From Noviherbaspirillum saxi (GTDB lineage: Bacteria > Pseudomonadota > Gammaproteobacteria > Burkholderiales > Burkholderiaceae_D), in the NCBI RefSeq assembly GCF_003591035.1, contig NZ_QYUO01000003.1:1389602-1453601 (forward strand): a stretch of DNA of 64,000 nt, in the 5' to 3' direction. Both the position numbers and the translations under genes were made by a program. Below are positions 17,091 to 25,616 of the stretch, piece after piece (within the stretch, counting starts at the first letter, position 1; each line of letters opens with the position of its first letter). Below the pieces are notes generated by a model. It worked only from the letters and a program-made list of their open reading frames with translations, made no database searches and was not told where the DNA came from.

Positions 17091-17999
17091 TCATTCTTCA
17101 TGAATCTGCGCGAACTGAAAAGAAAGGTAGTCGATTAGTGCTCGAACCGACGGCAGCAATCCGCGCCTAGATGGGAATACCACATGTACAACACCACCTT
17201 TGGGTACCCAATCAGGAACAAGTTTCACCAGTTGGCCTTGGCGCAATTCATCCGTCATCATCATCGTGGGTAGCTGTACGATCCCTGCTCCAGCCATAGC
17301 GGCTATGCGCAGCATTATCATGTCGTCGGTTACTAATCTCGGAGTGTGATGCAGCGTTGCCTTGGTGCCGCCAGGACCATCCAGATCCCAGGCGTGCTCG
17401 GACTGAGCGGGGCCAAGATCAAGAGTCGGCAGACGATTCAAATCAGCCGGCACGATGACTCCCCCATGCTTTTCGAGCAGGGTTGGGCTAGCAACGATGC
17501 ACCAGGCTCGCTCAGCTAGCACTTTCATCACCAAGTCACTATCCTGTAGTGGAGGCGGGCGCACGCGGATAGCCAAGTCTATCCCCTCTCCAATCACATC
17601 GACCCGGCGATTGGTCGCCTCCAGGTGCACGGTGACTTTCCGGTTCTCCGCCATGAAGTCGGCCACCATCTGGCCTACACGAGCATGCAGGAGTGCAACC
17701 GGACAGGTCATTCTGACAAGGCCACTTGGTTCCGAACGAATTTGCTCTATCGCCTGTTGCGCGGCTTCCGCCTCGACCAGCATCGCCGCACAGTGGGTGT
17801 AGTAACTCTGTCCCAGTTCTGTCACCGAGAACCGTCGTGTTGAGCGTTGGATAAGACGAACGCCTAGTTGCTCTTCCAGCAATGCCACGCGTCGGCTCAA
17901 CTTTGATTTAGGGATACCCAGTGCTCGTCCGGCCGGGGCAAATCCTTGGTATTCGACCACTTTGGCAAAGTAGAGCAAGTCATTGAGATCTCTAAACAT
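17091..17999 (-). CDS. LysR-family regulator divergent from the pirin relic/hydrolase
   Basis: A 302-residue LysR-type regulator. The helix-turn-helix region reads FRDLNDLLYFAKVVEYQGF then PAGRALGIPKSKLSRRVALLEE. The effector domain belongs to the CrgA/AaeR-like group (GIDLAIRVRPPPLQDSDLVMKVL). AAAGAGG stands four bases before the ATG. It is divergent from a pirin pseudogene and an isochorismatase-like hydrolase, a trio (LysR, pirin, hydrolase) common in Burkholderiales. It probably controlled both; with the pirin broken, the hydrolase is its likely remaining target. Confidence 0.9.
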   Translation of the reverse strand: MFRDLNDLLYFAKVVEYQGFAPAGRALGIPKSKLSRRVALLEEQLGVRLIQRSTRRFSVTELGQSYYTHCAAMLVEAEAAQQAIEQIRSEPSGLVRMTCPVALLHARVGQMVADFMAENRKVTVHLEATNRRVDVIGEGIDLAIRVRPPPLQDSDLVMKVLAERAWCIVASPTLLEKHGGVIVPADLNRLPTLDLGPAQSEHAWDLDGPGGTKATLHHTPRLVTDDMIMLRIAAMAGAGIVQLPTMMMTDELRQGQLVKLVPDWVPKGGVVHVVFPSRRGLLPSVRALIDYLSFQFAQIHEE

Positions 18000-18123
18000 G
18001 TAGCCTCTTTTGTTCCATTGGTAGAACGCTGAGAACGTATTTTGCTACCTATTGCTTAAAACTGCCATGCATTACGCTACTTCCATCCCCGACGGCCCTA
18101 TTGGCCTAGACTCAGGAGTAGAT

Positions 18124-18342
18124 GATGAAAAAGATTCTTGGCATTTATAGCAGCCCCGGCAACATTGGGTCGGGAATGGTTTCCCGGTGCGCACACTGTT
18201 CTCCTATAACCAATTTGATCGGCATCTGAGCCCCTTCCTGATGCTGGACTATGCTGGTCCTGTGGATTTCAAACCAGCAGCACACCCGCGCGGCGTCGGA
18301 CCGCACCCGCACCGAGGATTCGAAACCGTCACCATCGAGTAG
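18124..18342 (+). pseudogene. Pirin-family gene remnant (frameshifted and truncated)
   Basis: An ATG at 18124 begins MKKILGIYSS, the usual pirin-like start, but the frame shifts after about ten codons. From 18157 another frame reads RQHWVGNGFPVRTLFSYN, then HLSPFLMLDYAGP, RGVGPHPHRGFETVTIE, a clear pirin N-terminal barrel including the metal-site HPHRGFE. A TAG at 18340 ends it where intact pirins continue for about 200 more residues. The C-terminal two thirds are absent, so the gene is dead. The hydrolase gene starts 85 bases later. Confidence 0.8.
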
Positions 18343-18426
18343 TCGGAACCCCTGTTGCCCGCTCCATGCCACAGGGATTTTTTTTGCCGGAGTAAGACAC
18401 CGGTCAACTTGCAAAGGAGAAATACT

Positions 18427-19104
18427 ATGAGTGCCCCAGCCAACTTCAACGGCCAACGCCCGGTTATTGATCCCAACGATGCCGTCATGTTGCTGATTGA
18501 CCATCAGAGCGGTCTGTTTCAAACCATCGGCGACATGCCTATGACCGAATTGCGTGCGCGCGCCACCGCACTCGCAAAAATGGCGACGCTGTCCAAACTT
18601 CCCGTGATCACCACTGCTTCGGTGCCGCAGGGCCCCAACGGCCCGCTGATTCCGGAAATCCATGAGAACGCACCGCACGCCAAATATGTGGCACGGAAGG
18701 GAGAGATCAATGCTTGGGATAATCCGGACTTTGTTGCCGCTGTCAAGGAAACCGGCCGCAAGACGTTGATCATTGCCGGCACCATTACCAGTGTGTGCCT
18801 GGCTTTCCCTTCCATCAGTGCAGTAGCTGATGGCTACAAGGTGTTTGCCGTGATCGATGCTTCGGGCACCTACTCGAAGATGGCGCAGGAAATCACCTTG
18901 GCTCGCGTAATGCAGGCCGGCGTGGTACCAATGGATACCGCTGCCGTGGCATCCGAATTACAGAAAACCTGGAATCGCGATGATGCACAGCAGTGGGCCG
19001 AGGTCTATACCAAGATCTTCCCGGCGTATCAACTGCTAATTGAAAGCTACATGAAAGCGCAGGCAGTTCAGAAGAACAATGAGGTGCTGGATTCCCAACG
19101 CTAA
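18427..19104 (+). CDS. Isochorismatase-like cysteine hydrolase (YcaC type)
   Basis: A 225-residue cytoplasmic hydrolase of the isochorismatase superfamily, most like the YcaC branch. The expected catalytic triad is visible: Asp in LLIDHQSGL near residue 25, Lys in VARKGEINAW near 92, and Cys in GTITSVCLAF near 125, with the cis-peptide region just before it. The ATG at 18427 has GGAGAAA upstream; the longer frame from 18355 has no such support. It follows the pirin remnant and is divergent from a LysR gene. The substrate cannot be read from sequence. Confidence 0.88.
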   Translation: MSAPANFNGQRPVIDPNDAVMLLIDHQSGLFQTIGDMPMTELRARATALAKMATLSKLPVITTASVPQGPNGPLIPEIHENAPHAKYVARKGEINAWDNPDFVAAVKETGRKTLIIAGTITSVCLAFPSISAVADGYKVFAVIDASGTYSKMAQEITLARVMQAGVVPMDTAAVASELQKTWNRDDAQQWAEVYTKIFPAYQLLIESYMKAQAVQKNNEVLDSQR

Positions 19105-19176
19105 GGAGTACGATCGGCTTGGCTCATCCACGCTTACTTGGTTTATTCAGACAGACCTTAGCCTAGGCTCACCACC

Positions 19177-20103
19177 TCAGCTATCAAGCACAGCGTGGGG
19201 CCATTCCCCTCCTTGGACCAACTCTTCGATCACCGTGCGCAAGATGTCAATCATTTCTTCAGTTGCCCTCGAAGGTGGGCGGTCAGACGCGCGCGCAATT
19301 ATGCGCCGTAGATGTAATCCCTCAATTGGGATCGCATTCAAACGACCAGCTTCTAGGTCTTCCTTGACGGCGGCGGCGAAATGCACGGTCAGGCCTACAC
19401 CATCACGCACCAGGCGTTTCGCGACTTCGACAGTCTCGACCTCGACCATCTGGTTAAGTTCAACACCAGCGCGTGCCGCACCGACCTCTAGTTCAAGCCG
19501 CACACCTGACTTTGCGACGCCAGTCATCACGAGCGGCAAGCCACCAAACTGTTTCAGTTTAGCTTTCGGTGCATGCATTCGCTTATCGTCGGGCCGGCCG
19601 ATGAGGCAGATATCTTCAGTCAGGAGAGGAAAGGTCACAAGATTGGTACCTTGCGCAGGATAGTTAAGCACTGCTAGGTCTACCGTTCCCTGCAAAAGCA
19701 TGCCCTGCAGCGACTGCGCGAGACCCTCGACGATTCGAAGCCTAACGTCGGGCATCCTCCGGTGCACTGCGCGGGTTAACGGCACGGCCAACAATAACGC
19801 CAAGCCAGGTGAAAGGCCGACGGCGACTGGACCACGCGGGTCACGCTGGCGCGCCATCATGTCCTGCTTTAACTGCTCGGCGTATCGCAGCAAGAAGGAC
19901 GCTCGCTCAAGAAGAAACAGGGCCTCTTCGGTTGGTGTAGCTCCTCTCGCATGCCGCACGAAAAGCTGCACCCCCAGTTCTTCCTCTAACAGTTGAATCT
20001 GGCGTGTGAGCGCGGGCTGCGCAACATGGAGAACGTTCGCTGCGCGACCAAAGTGCTGCTGGTTCGCCAGCACAATGAAGTAGCGAAGTTGCCTAAGGTC
20101 CAT
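19177..20103 (-). CDS. LysR-family regulator divergent from intradiol dioxygenase 1
   Basis: A 308-residue LysR-type factor. The helix-turn-helix region reads MDLRQLRYFIVLANQQHF then GRAANVLHVAQPALTRQIQLLE, close to aromatic-catabolism regulators. The effector domain contains LRIVEGLAQSLQGMLLQGTVDLAVLNYP. AGAAGG lies upstream of the ATG. It is divergent from the dioxygenase gene at 20409 across 305 bp, so control of that gene by an aromatic intermediate is likely. A specific operator could not be assigned. Confidence 0.9.
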   Translation of the reverse strand: MDLRQLRYFIVLANQQHFGRAANVLHVAQPALTRQIQLLEEELGVQLFVRHARGATPTEEALFLLERASFLLRYAEQLKQDMMARQRDPRGPVAVGLSPGLALLLAVPLTRAVHRRMPDVRLRIVEGLAQSLQGMLLQGTVDLAVLNYPAQGTNLVTFPLLTEDICLIGRPDDKRMHAPKAKLKQFGGLPLVMTGVAKSGVRLELEVGAARAGVELNQMVEVETVEVAKRLVRDGVGLTVHFAAAVKEDLEAGRLNAIPIEGLHLRRIIARASDRPPSRATEEMIDILRTVIEELVQGGEWPHAVLDS

Positions 20104-20408
20104 CGAGTGCCTTCTGTTGTGTTCTATTGGCGTTTCTGCGAGTGGCAGACGCTCAATGCCGAATTGTTATGGAATCACTCAAAAAATTATACTGGACCTG
20201 TTCCTCAGCGACTATCTATATTGACGCCTACAGAGCGCGAAATGAAGTGTTCTGATCCGCAAAACAGGCAGCAAATAAAGGAATGAAACTTGACATCACT
20301 TCCCAAGAAATGGGGAGTTGCCCGCATCGTACCCTAGAACTCTCCGTGGCAATCAGTTAGCGAAACCAAGTTCAAGCCGCAATAGCACCAAATTGAAGAG
20401 ACCAACCC
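20104..20408. other. Divergent promoter region, lysR / dioxygenase 1
   Basis: A 305-bp AT-richer region that must hold both start sites and the LysR operator. A TTGACA at 20290-20295 has no convincing -10 at the proper distance. No gene or strong palindrome was found. Confidence 0.4.
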
Positions 20409-21320
20409 ATGGCACCCACAAAGCTCGTCACATCAACTGCTCCCTCGCAGCAGTCTATCCCAGCCAATCCGCAAGCATTACTCAACGCCGTCCTGGAAGC
20501 AAACAAGGGTACGCATGACCCGCGGACGAGAACCGTTCTGGACGCGCTCATACGGCATCTTCATGCATTCGCTTCCGAAGTGAAGCTCACCTACGAGGAG
20601 CTCCACGCGGGGCTCGACTTCATGGTTCGCGTGGGGCAGGCCACAGGGCCGGCGAAGCACGAAGGTATCCTGCTTGCCGACATTCTTGGACTGGCCACGC
20701 TCGTTCTTTTAATGGATGCGAAAGCTGTATTGGCCGCCGGAGGAACGGAACCCGCACTTATAGGGCCGTTTTGGAGAAGCAATCAACCGGTCAGACCCAA
20801 CGGCGCACGCATAGCGGCGGACGGCACGACCGGAGCAGCCCTGTTTGTCCACGGACGCGTCCTGTCGCTGAATGGCGAACCCATCCAAGGTGCGCGCGTT
20901 GAGACATGGCAAGCATCTCCTGGTGGTCTGTACGAGAATCAGGATCCTGAGCAGGAAGACATGAACCTACGCGCGGTCTTCGAGACCGACGCCAACGGCA
21001 GATTCTGGTTTGAAAGCGTCAAACCGTCCGGGTACGGTGTTCCGATTGACGGTCCTTGTGGAGAGCTGTTGTCCCTGCAAAATCGTGATCACATGCGACC
21101 GGCGCATCTGCATTTTATTGCCATCGCACCTGGTCACAAAGTCTTGACCACCCAGATTTTTGACGAGCGCGACCCCTACGCATACAGCGATGCAGCCTTC
21201 GGTGCAGTCGGGTCGCTACTGCGCGAGTTCCAGCCGGACAGCCAGGGTCATTTCCATCTCGACGTGGAGTTGCGGCTTGAACCCGGCGAGACGCGAATTC
21301 CTAAGCCGCCCTTGCCTTAA
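20409..21320 (+). CDS. Intradiol ring-cleavage dioxygenase (hydroxyquinol/catechol type), copy 1
   Basis: A 303-residue non-haem Fe(III) dioxygenase that cleaves catechol- or hydroxyquinol-type rings between the hydroxyls. The N-terminal helical dimerisation domain (FASEVKLTYEELHAGLDF, LLADILGLATLV) is followed by the beta-sandwich catalytic domain. The four iron ligands are Tyr175, Tyr209, His233 and His235 (GGLYEN, SGYGVP, RPAHLHF). The N-terminal domain resembles hydroxyquinol 1,2-dioxygenases, but the substrate is not certain. A near-identical paralogue lies at 25617. A porin gene follows on the same strand after 371 bases. No maleylacetate reductase or muconate-pathway gene is nearby. 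Confidence 0.9.
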   Translation: MAPTKLVTSTAPSQQSIPANPQALLNAVLEANKGTHDPRTRTVLDALIRHLHAFASEVKLTYEELHAGLDFMVRVGQATGPAKHEGILLADILGLATLVLLMDAKAVLAAGGTEPALIGPFWRSNQPVRPNGARIAADGTTGAALFVHGRVLSLNGEPIQGARVETWQASPGGLYENQDPEQEDMNLRAVFETDANGRFWFESVKPSGYGVPIDGPCGELLSLQNRDHMRPAHLHFIAIAPGHKVLTTQIFDERDPYAYSDAAFGAVGSLLREFQPDSQGHFHLDVELRLEPGETRIPKPPLP

Positions 21321-21691
21321 CAATGCGTCCATAAGTAGCTATAGGACGGGGCTTCAAGTACGAGAGTCACCTTCACCATGTATATCAGCTGCCGCATGCT
21401 TCGTCTCGGCGCAAAGCTGCAGGCCAAGCGCGCCTGTTGCGCGATAACTCGGCCAAGCCATGCAAGGTCCAACTCATTATGCCAAACACATAGCAAGACG
21501 ATCCCCAAAACGCCATCACAAACAAAACAGGAGACAAGGATGAAAACAATCCATTCGAAGTGAATGCCAACATAACAAGCGGTCCCAGATTTGGCACCTT
21601 AGCCCCATGGCTTACGCCAATGTAACCCCACGAAGCCCGCTGCCCGTGCATCAGCAAGGGCAATCGTCTCTACAGTTAATAAAGGCATCTT
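21321..21691. other. Intergenic region before the porin gene
   Basis: A 371-bp stretch between the first dioxygenase and the porin. Short open frames exist but none has a convincing start or family signature. It should contain the porin promoter. Nothing else was seen. Confidence 0.4.
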
Positions 21692-22705
21692 ATGAAGAAG
21701 CAATTTTTCTCGCTGCTGGCGCTTGGACTCGCAAGCACAGCGTTCGCTCAATCATCCGTCACGGTGTTCGGCAGCATCGACCTGAACGTGACCCGCTCGA
21801 AGGCCGGTAGCAATTCAGTCACCGGCATGGACCAAGGCGGCTACCTGCTGCCAAGCCGAATCGGTTTCCGCGGAACCGAAGACCTTGGCGGCGGTCTCTC
21901 CGCAGGATTTTGGCTTGAAACTGCTGTCCTACCCGACACCGGTGCCTCTCAGGGGGCGTTATTCGGACGCCGCTCGACCGTGAGCTTGGCCAGCAAACAG
22001 TACGGAGAGCTGCGTATGGGACGGGACTACACTCCCATATTTTGGAACGTCTCGCATTTCACGCCCTTTGGAACGGTCGGTGTCGGCGGGAGCAGTAACA
22101 TCATCGAAGGCTGGCCCCTCGGACTGGGCAGCGCAAGGACTCAGTCCCGGGCGAGTAACTCCGTTGGCTATTTCCTGCCGCGCACGCTGGGCGGCGTCTA
22201 TGGTCAGCTCATGTTCGCATTCGATGAAGATGTGGATGGGGCGAAGCACCAAGGTGGTCGCATTGGCTACGAGGCCGGCCCACTGAACATTGCCGCCGCA
22301 TACGGGACGACCCCTGCCGGCGGAAGCGACTTCAAGACGGCCACTGTCGGCGGCACTTATGACTTTGGCGCGCTCAAGGCTTATGTGAACTATCTTCAAT
22401 ACAAGCTGGCCAGCGACAAACAAACTAACGTGCTGGTCGGCGCGGCCATTCCCTTCGGTGGGGGGACTATCAAGGCCTCCATCGCTCGCTCAGACCGGTC
22501 GGGCCCTGGCCTCGACGCAGACGATGCACGCCAAGTCGCCATCGGATACGTATACCCCTTAAGCAAGCGCACGACACTCTACACTGCCTATTCGCACATC
22601 ACCAATGACGGTAACGCGGCTTACGTGACGGCGGATTCGTCTCCGGCGGGTGTGCCTGGCGAGAAGTCATCCGGCTTTCAGTTTGGCATCAATCACGCGT
22701 TCTAA
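21692..22705 (+). CDS. Gram-negative outer-membrane porin (Burkholderiales type)
   Basis: A 337-residue porin of the 16-strand OmpC/Omp32-like group. A signal peptide of about 20 residues (MKKQFFSLLALGLASTAFA, then QSS) precedes the first strand SVTVFGSIDLNVT. GRRSTVSLASKQYGELRMGRDYTP is the typical conserved early region. The protein ends in GFQFGINHAF, with the C-terminal Phe used for outer-membrane insertion. Its place after an aromatic dioxygenase suggests uptake of aromatic or dicarboxylic acids, but selectivity is unknown. A hairpin 25 bases after the stop may be the terminator. Confidence 0.92.
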   Translation: MKKQFFSLLALGLASTAFAQSSVTVFGSIDLNVTRSKAGSNSVTGMDQGGYLLPSRIGFRGTEDLGGGLSAGFWLETAVLPDTGASQGALFGRRSTVSLASKQYGELRMGRDYTPIFWNVSHFTPFGTVGVGGSSNIIEGWPLGLGSARTQSRASNSVGYFLPRTLGGVYGQLMFAFDEDVDGAKHQGGRIGYEAGPLNIAAAYGTTPAGGSDFKTATVGGTYDFGALKAYVNYLQYKLASDKQTNVLVGAAIPFGGGTIKASIARSDRSGPGLDADDARQVAIGYVYPLSKRTTLYTAYSHITNDGNAAYVTADSSPAGVPGEKSSGFQFGINHAF

Positions 22706-22730
22706 CAATAGGAAGCGCAACGCTCGTGTG

Positions 22731-22757
22731 GCAAGCTCGGTTTCTGACCGAGCTTGC
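22731..22757 (+). terminator. Hairpin terminator after the porin gene
   Basis: GCAAGCTCGGT (22731-22741) and ACCGAGCTTGC (22747-22757) form a perfect 11-bp stem with a 5-base loop. No T-run follows, so it may stop transcription weakly or protect the porin mRNA. Confidence 0.55.
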
Positions 22758-23323
22758 ATAGAGTACATGGATCGTTCAACAGATAGAACGCTGAGTGTCG
22801 ATTCCACTACCTATACGGGGAGTTGGACTGGATATATATTGCTTATCGACGACGGAGCATGTGGCGGAAAGCAGGATGGATGCGACAAGGATACTTGGGG
22901 TTTATCATGCTCCGCGCGCGTACTGGGCCAGCGACGCATTCCCGGTGCAGTCAATGTTTTCATATTAAAACCATGTAGAACCATGGGAAGCAACTCAGTC
23001 CATTTCTTCTACTCGATTTCGCGGGCCCAGCCGTTTCCGTCAATTACCCATTCACGCGGAATAGACCGGCCACCATCGCGCAAATGAAATAATCCGATCG
23101 TCTACAAGGGTGACGTTGCCCTCGCGATTCAATGGGAAACAGTGGCGTACTTGGTCCGCGCTGGCCGGCATGGCGAAGTAATTTCGCAAGCATAGTAATA
23201 GCCAAAGACCAAGAAGCCTTCCCACTGCACGCGCTAACAGTTTAACAACACGGTTTTATTAGACCGTTTTCGACGGGCCCGGTGAAACGGGAGTTATCGC
23301 TACCTTTTGACCGGGTGCTTAGT
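22758..23323. other. Gene-poor, decayed-looking region
   Basis: About 565 bases with only broken short frames on both strands. No family signature could be recognised. Together with the fragments at 23282-23868 it looks like the residue of deleted or rearranged genes. Confidence 0.4.
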
Positions 23324-23605
23324 ATGTGTCGATTTCTTCTCACATGGTTTGTCTCCGCGATGACTGCGAGCGCGCATCGTCTAAGTCCAGACCATATACC
23401 TCCTTTGGACGTCGTTGACGTTGTGGAATCAATCTTGTCAGACAGTCGCGCTCAGAAGTTAGGACTCGTTCCGACGCTCCAACGCATAGAAGCCGCATTG
23501 GGTTTTCTTCCCGCTGAATGTCTTCCGCTTATCGCCACGCAAATGGGAACGACAGCTGCGCAAGTGCAAGATACCTTCGACCAGTCGCGCCGCCACGGTT
23601 TGTGA
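23324..23605 (+). CDS. Short NuoE/FdsG N-terminal-like protein, possibly a remnant
   Basis: Up to 93 residues from the ATG at 23324; a GTG at 23282 would give 107. The C-terminal half (LVPTLQRIEAALGFLPAECLPLIA, split around residue 60, then MGTTAAQVQDTF) resembles the three-helix N-terminal domain of NuoE/FdsG-type thioredoxin-like ferredoxins. Their cysteine-bearing [2Fe-2S] domain is missing here; the frame stops where it should begin. It may be a truncated gene or a stand-alone helical domain. The ribosome site is poor and the surroundings are decayed. Confidence 0.4.
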   Translation: MCRFLLTWFVSAMTASAHRLSPDHIPPLDVVDVVESILSDSRAQKLGLVPTLQRIEAALGFLPAECLPLIATQMGTTAAQVQDTFDQSRRHGL

Positions 23606-23662
23606 GATGTGATGTCATGCGACTTGGTTCATTCAACGTCTCATGGGGCCTCATCTAAGCCG

Positions 23663-23868
23663 TGCGAAGTTGCTCAGGAACGCGCACGGCGTATTGGCAT
23701 CAATACTGTCCCATTCGTGATTACCAAGGCAATCGATTACATGATGGATTGACGGGGGCGTTTACGCGCTATATCGATGAATTAGGTTCTGAGACCAACA
23801 ACAACTTTGCCGACAAGGTGTTGCGCTCGGCTGCCGCCGGGGAAAAACTGGCTGCATTGCGATTCTGA
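23663..23868 (+). pseudogene. Gene fragments (DsbA/FrnE-like tail and an unknown C-terminus)
   Basis: From 23663 to the TGA at 23750-23752 one frame reads CEVAQERARRIGINTVPFVIT, resembling the region around the cis-Pro (TVPF) of DsbA/FrnE-type thioredoxin-fold proteins, without start or CxxC motif. In another frame a tail runs to 23868 with NNFADKVLRSAAAGEKLAALRF, of unknown origin. Neither is a whole gene. Part of the decayed zone before the TauE-like gene. Confidence 0.45.
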
Positions 23869-24020
23869 CGCTCACAACAAGCGCGCTAGAGCGGTGTATA
23901 GCCTCATCGGTCCACCAAAAAATCGTGGTCATGATACGGCCGTCATAGAAGACGGACTTTTTTCCTAATCCACTCTACCAACATGTGGAAGCTCATACCA
24001 CTCATATAAGAAAGGTGCAC

Positions 24021-24803
24021 ATGATTTTAGATCCAGTCTTTTACCTTGTAGCGATCCCAGCGGTTCTTTTGACCGGCGTCTCAAAGGGCGGATTTGGCGG
24101 TGCGCTCGGTGGTATTGCCGTGCCACTGATGGCGTCCGTCATATCTCCACGCCAGGCGGCAGGCATTCTTCTGCCTATTCTGTGTCTCACGGATCTATTT
24201 GGACTACGCCTCTACTTTGGAAAATGGGACCGTCGTCTGTTGAGTGTTTTGTTACCCGGAGCCTTGGTCGGCGTCACGCTGGGCACACTAGCGTTCGGAA
24301 TCTTTAACGAATCTTCCGTCCGCCTGCTCATTGGCGTTATCTCTGTACTCTTCGTTGTGTGGAGGTGGTTTTTGCCGCTCGGAACGCAGATTGCAGCACC
24401 GTCGCGCCTCAACGGAGTTTGTATGGGGGGCTTATCGGGTTTCGCCAGCTTCGTAGCGCATGCCGGAGGTCCTCCTGTCATGATTTACCTGCTGCCGCAA
24501 CGTCTGGACAAGACGACCTATATCGCCACTATGAGCTTTTTCTTTCTGACGACGAATGCGATCAAACTCGTGCCATATGCCTCACTCGGCCAGCTTTCGA
24601 ATGAAAACCTGCTTGCCAGCTTAGCGCTAGCTCCCCTGGTGCCAATAGGCATGTACCTTGGTAACTGGCTTCAAAAGCGCGTGAATCATCTTTGGTTTTA
24701 CCGCATTGCTCAGACAGCATTATTGGTCACCGGGCTGCAGCTGATTTATCAAGCCATGGATAGCGAGAGCGGGTTTCTGACCTCTCTGGCGAGAGGGATT
24801 TGA
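24021..24803 (+). CDS. TauE/SafE-family membrane permease
   Basis: A 260-residue inner-membrane protein with about eight hydrophobic segments in two repeats, typical of TauE/SafE (DUF81). The repeats carry GVSKGGFGGALGGIAVPLMA near residue 16 and GGLSGFASFVAHAGGPPVMIYLLP near 140. Members export sulfite, sulfonates or other organic anions. The ATG at 24021 follows AAGAAAGG. It stands ahead of the cupin and second dioxygenase genes but is separated from them by 180 bases, so co-transcription is uncertain. The substrate is unknown. Confidence 0.85.
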   Translation: MILDPVFYLVAIPAVLLTGVSKGGFGGALGGIAVPLMASVISPRQAAGILLPILCLTDLFGLRLYFGKWDRRLLSVLLPGALVGVTLGTLAFGIFNESSVRLLIGVISVLFVVWRWFLPLGTQIAAPSRLNGVCMGGLSGFASFVAHAGGPPVMIYLLPQRLDKTTYIATMSFFFLTTNAIKLVPYASLGQLSNENLLASLALAPLVPIGMYLGNWLQKRVNHLWFYRIAQTALLVTGLQLIYQAMDSESGFLTSLARGI

Positions 24804-24983
24804 GCGGCTGCACCACGCTTCATCCTGGTCGTTCAGTGGTGTACGCGGAATATAACTTATTGTTATCGAGCCTAATCAAAAATGGTATTGGATCGATCAT
24901 ATGAGCTTCATTACAGTGATGCTTCAAGAGAGTGGCCAGCCGCTATCTTTATCCGAAAATTCTCATTGCAAAAAGGAATCGAC

Positions 24984-25520
24984 ATGGACATCACACCTAA
25001 AGAAATGGAAGAAACCCGTATCGCCCGCTGGGGCAAGGTCGAGCCGTACGGCGAAACTTTCATCGAAAGCCGTCTGCCCGGCATGAAAAAAAATATATAC
25101 AAGATTATCAACCGCGGCGTCCTCGAGAACAAAGGTGTCGTACCCGCGATCCCCGGTGATCACCGCTTCAGCGTGACGTTCATCGAAGTGCCGGTCGGCC
25201 AGGGCGCCAGCCTGCATGCGCACAAGACCGAAGAGGTGTTCTGCCCGCTGAATGGCCGCATGGAGGTGCTTTGGAGCGATGACAAGGGCCAGCAGTACTC
25301 AGTGATGCTAAACCAGTGGGACGTTATCTCGTGCCCGATCGGCGTGATGCGCGGCTTCCGTAATCCGAACGATCACGCTCTGGTCGTTTACTCCGTGGTT
25401 GGCGGAAACGACGAGGAAGTGGGACGCATCGCCTGGCATCCCGACGTGATTAAGGCAGCCGAGAGCACGGGGTTAGTGTATGGCGAGGATGGCTACATCA
25501 AGGAGTCGACTCCGACGTAA
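24984..25520 (+). CDS. Cupin-domain protein in the dioxygenase-2 cluster
   Basis: A 178-residue soluble protein with one cupin barrel. Motif 1 appears as LHAHKTEEVFCPLNGRMEV near residues 75-95 (His, His and Glu candidates for metal binding) and motif 2 around WDVISCPIGVMRGFRN. The ATG at 24984 follows AAAAGGA; a longer frame from 24882 is unsupported. The dioxygenase gene starts 97 bases later in the same direction. It could be a small-molecule isomerase, dioxygenase or sensor for the aromatic pathway; the function is not known. Confidence 0.75.
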   Translation: MDITPKEMEETRIARWGKVEPYGETFIESRLPGMKKNIYKIINRGVLENKGVVPAIPGDHRFSVTFIEVPVGQGASLHAHKTEEVFCPLNGRMEVLWSDDKGQQYSVMLNQWDVISCPIGVMRGFRNPNDHALVVYSVVGGNDEEVGRIAWHPDVIKAAESTGLVYGEDGYIKESTPT

Positions 25521-25616
25521 GGAGAGGGGGTCGTTTGACGGCCCTCGCTAGCTCTGAGAGTTCGCCAAAAATCATCCGCCCCCCCAAAAAACCTTCCAGC
25601 CACAGGAGCACCTGAA

